The position numbers were made by a program, and so were the translations under genes. From positions 1-12,440 of the forward strand of contig CALDID010000132.1 of the NCBI GenBank assembly GCA_937901865.1: a stretch of DNA of 12,440 nucleotides, in the 5' to 3' direction. Below the pieces are notes generated by a model. The model saw only the letters and a list, made by a program, of their open reading frames with translations, searched no databases and had not been told where the DNA came from. Shown piece after piece: positions 12,295 to 12,440 of the stretch (its first letter is position 1; every line of letters begins with the position of its first letter). Source of the DNA: an uncultured Treponema sp. (GTDB lineage Bacteria > Spirochaetota > Spirochaetia > Treponematales > Treponemataceae).

Positions 12295-12301
12295 GATAGT
12301 G

Positions 12302-12340
12302 CCATCTTATAAGATTGAAAGGCTCAACCTTATAAGATGG
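12302..12340. repeat. 39-bp near-perfect inverted repeat
   Basis: CCATCTTATAAG (12302-12313) matches CTTATAAGATGG (12329-12340) perfectly as an inverted repeat. The pairing continues inward as ATTG/CAAC with one mismatch, giving a 16-bp stem around the loop AAAGGCT. It begins 7 bases after the 24-bp array, and its inner arms resemble that array's AATCT/AGGTT arms. Confidence 0.85.
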
Positions 12341-12381
12341 GGATATTCATTCAACATTATGAGGCAAGGAGGCATATCCCC
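12339..12381. repeat. 8-bp inverted repeat overlapping the previous stem
   Basis: GGGGATAT (12339-12346) and ATATCCCC (12374-12381) are perfect inverted copies enclosing 27 bases. The first arm shares two bases with the 39-bp inverted repeat, so the two structures are mutually exclusive at their edge. Confidence 0.5.
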
Positions 12382-12393
12382 TCGCTAATAGAC

Positions 12394-12407
12394 CTGTTCG
12401 GAAACAG
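12394..12407. repeat. Short hairpin CTGTT-CGGA-AACAG
   Basis: A perfect 5-bp stem (12394-12398 with 12403-12407) with a CGGA tetraloop, placed directly before the palindromic repeat copy at 12411. It may be part of the same mobile unit. Confidence 0.4.
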
Positions 12408-12410
12408 TAT

Positions 12411-12438
12411 GTCATTGCCGTACTTGATACGGCAATCT
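12411..12438 (+). repeat. Palindromic repeat copy with altered stem
   Basis: Same framework as the repeat after the MATE gene: GTCATT at the left, loop CTTGA, AATCT at the right. The arms here are ATTGCCGTA (12414-12422) and TACGGCAAT (12428-12436), against ATTCCCGTG/CACGGGAAT in the other copy. Both differences are compensated on the opposite arm. The window ends two bases later, so whether a T-run follows is unknown. Confidence 0.85.
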
Positions 12439-12440
12439 AT

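Overview
The window looks like a chromosomal accessory region from a spirochaete, most likely Treponema or a close relative. This rests on gene style: a moderately low GC content, strong GGAGG-type ribosome binding sites, exported and lipobox proteins carrying ankyrin/FGE or Sel1-type repeats, a split channel/cNMP-binding pair, and citrate lyase accessory genes. No rRNA or other taxonomic marker is present, so the genus is an inference.

Layout. The left edge (1-234) is the 3' end of an ISAs1-family insertion sequence. Next comes a two-gene unit: a two-TM channel with an RCK domain (307-1488), overlapped by a stand-alone cyclic-nucleotide-binding protein (1466-2041). A promoter at the end of the second gene drives a chimeric gene (2080-3306). 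Its first ~91-105 residues are the NAD(P)H-binding half of dihydrodipicolinate reductase (DapB), continuing in frame into Sel1-like repeats, a membrane anchor and an unknown C-terminal domain. From 3403 to 7048 lies a rearranged cassette: two DUF1643 paralogues (one with a degenerate core motif), a broken pair of exported/outer-membrane gene fragments, a small Cys-rich exported protein, and an ankyrin-FGE lipoprotein. A MATE-family exporter (7124-8467) closes the + strand half and ends in a palindromic repeat that also reads as a terminator.

The right half is on the minus strand: citC-citX-citG (11130 to 8664), read as one tightly overlapping operon, preceded by a YitT-family membrane protein (12088-11228). 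CitC acetylates the citrate lyase prosthetic group, CitG makes its precursor, and CitX attaches it to the acyl carrier subunit. The lyase subunits citDEF are not present here. The right edge (12120-12440) has no gene. It is a mosaic of short hairpins: a 20-21 bp array, a 24 bp array, a 39 bp inverted repeat, and another copy of the palindromic repeat found after the MATE gene.

The observations I find most interesting are the DapB-Sel1 chimera, the dispersed palindromic repeats whose stems change sequence while keeping their pairing, the hairpin mosaic at the right end, the non-canonical channel filter (AGYYD instead of VGYGD), and three genes whose best promoter places the transcription start almost on the start codon. 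I saw no tRNA, rRNA, CRISPR array or clear phage genes.
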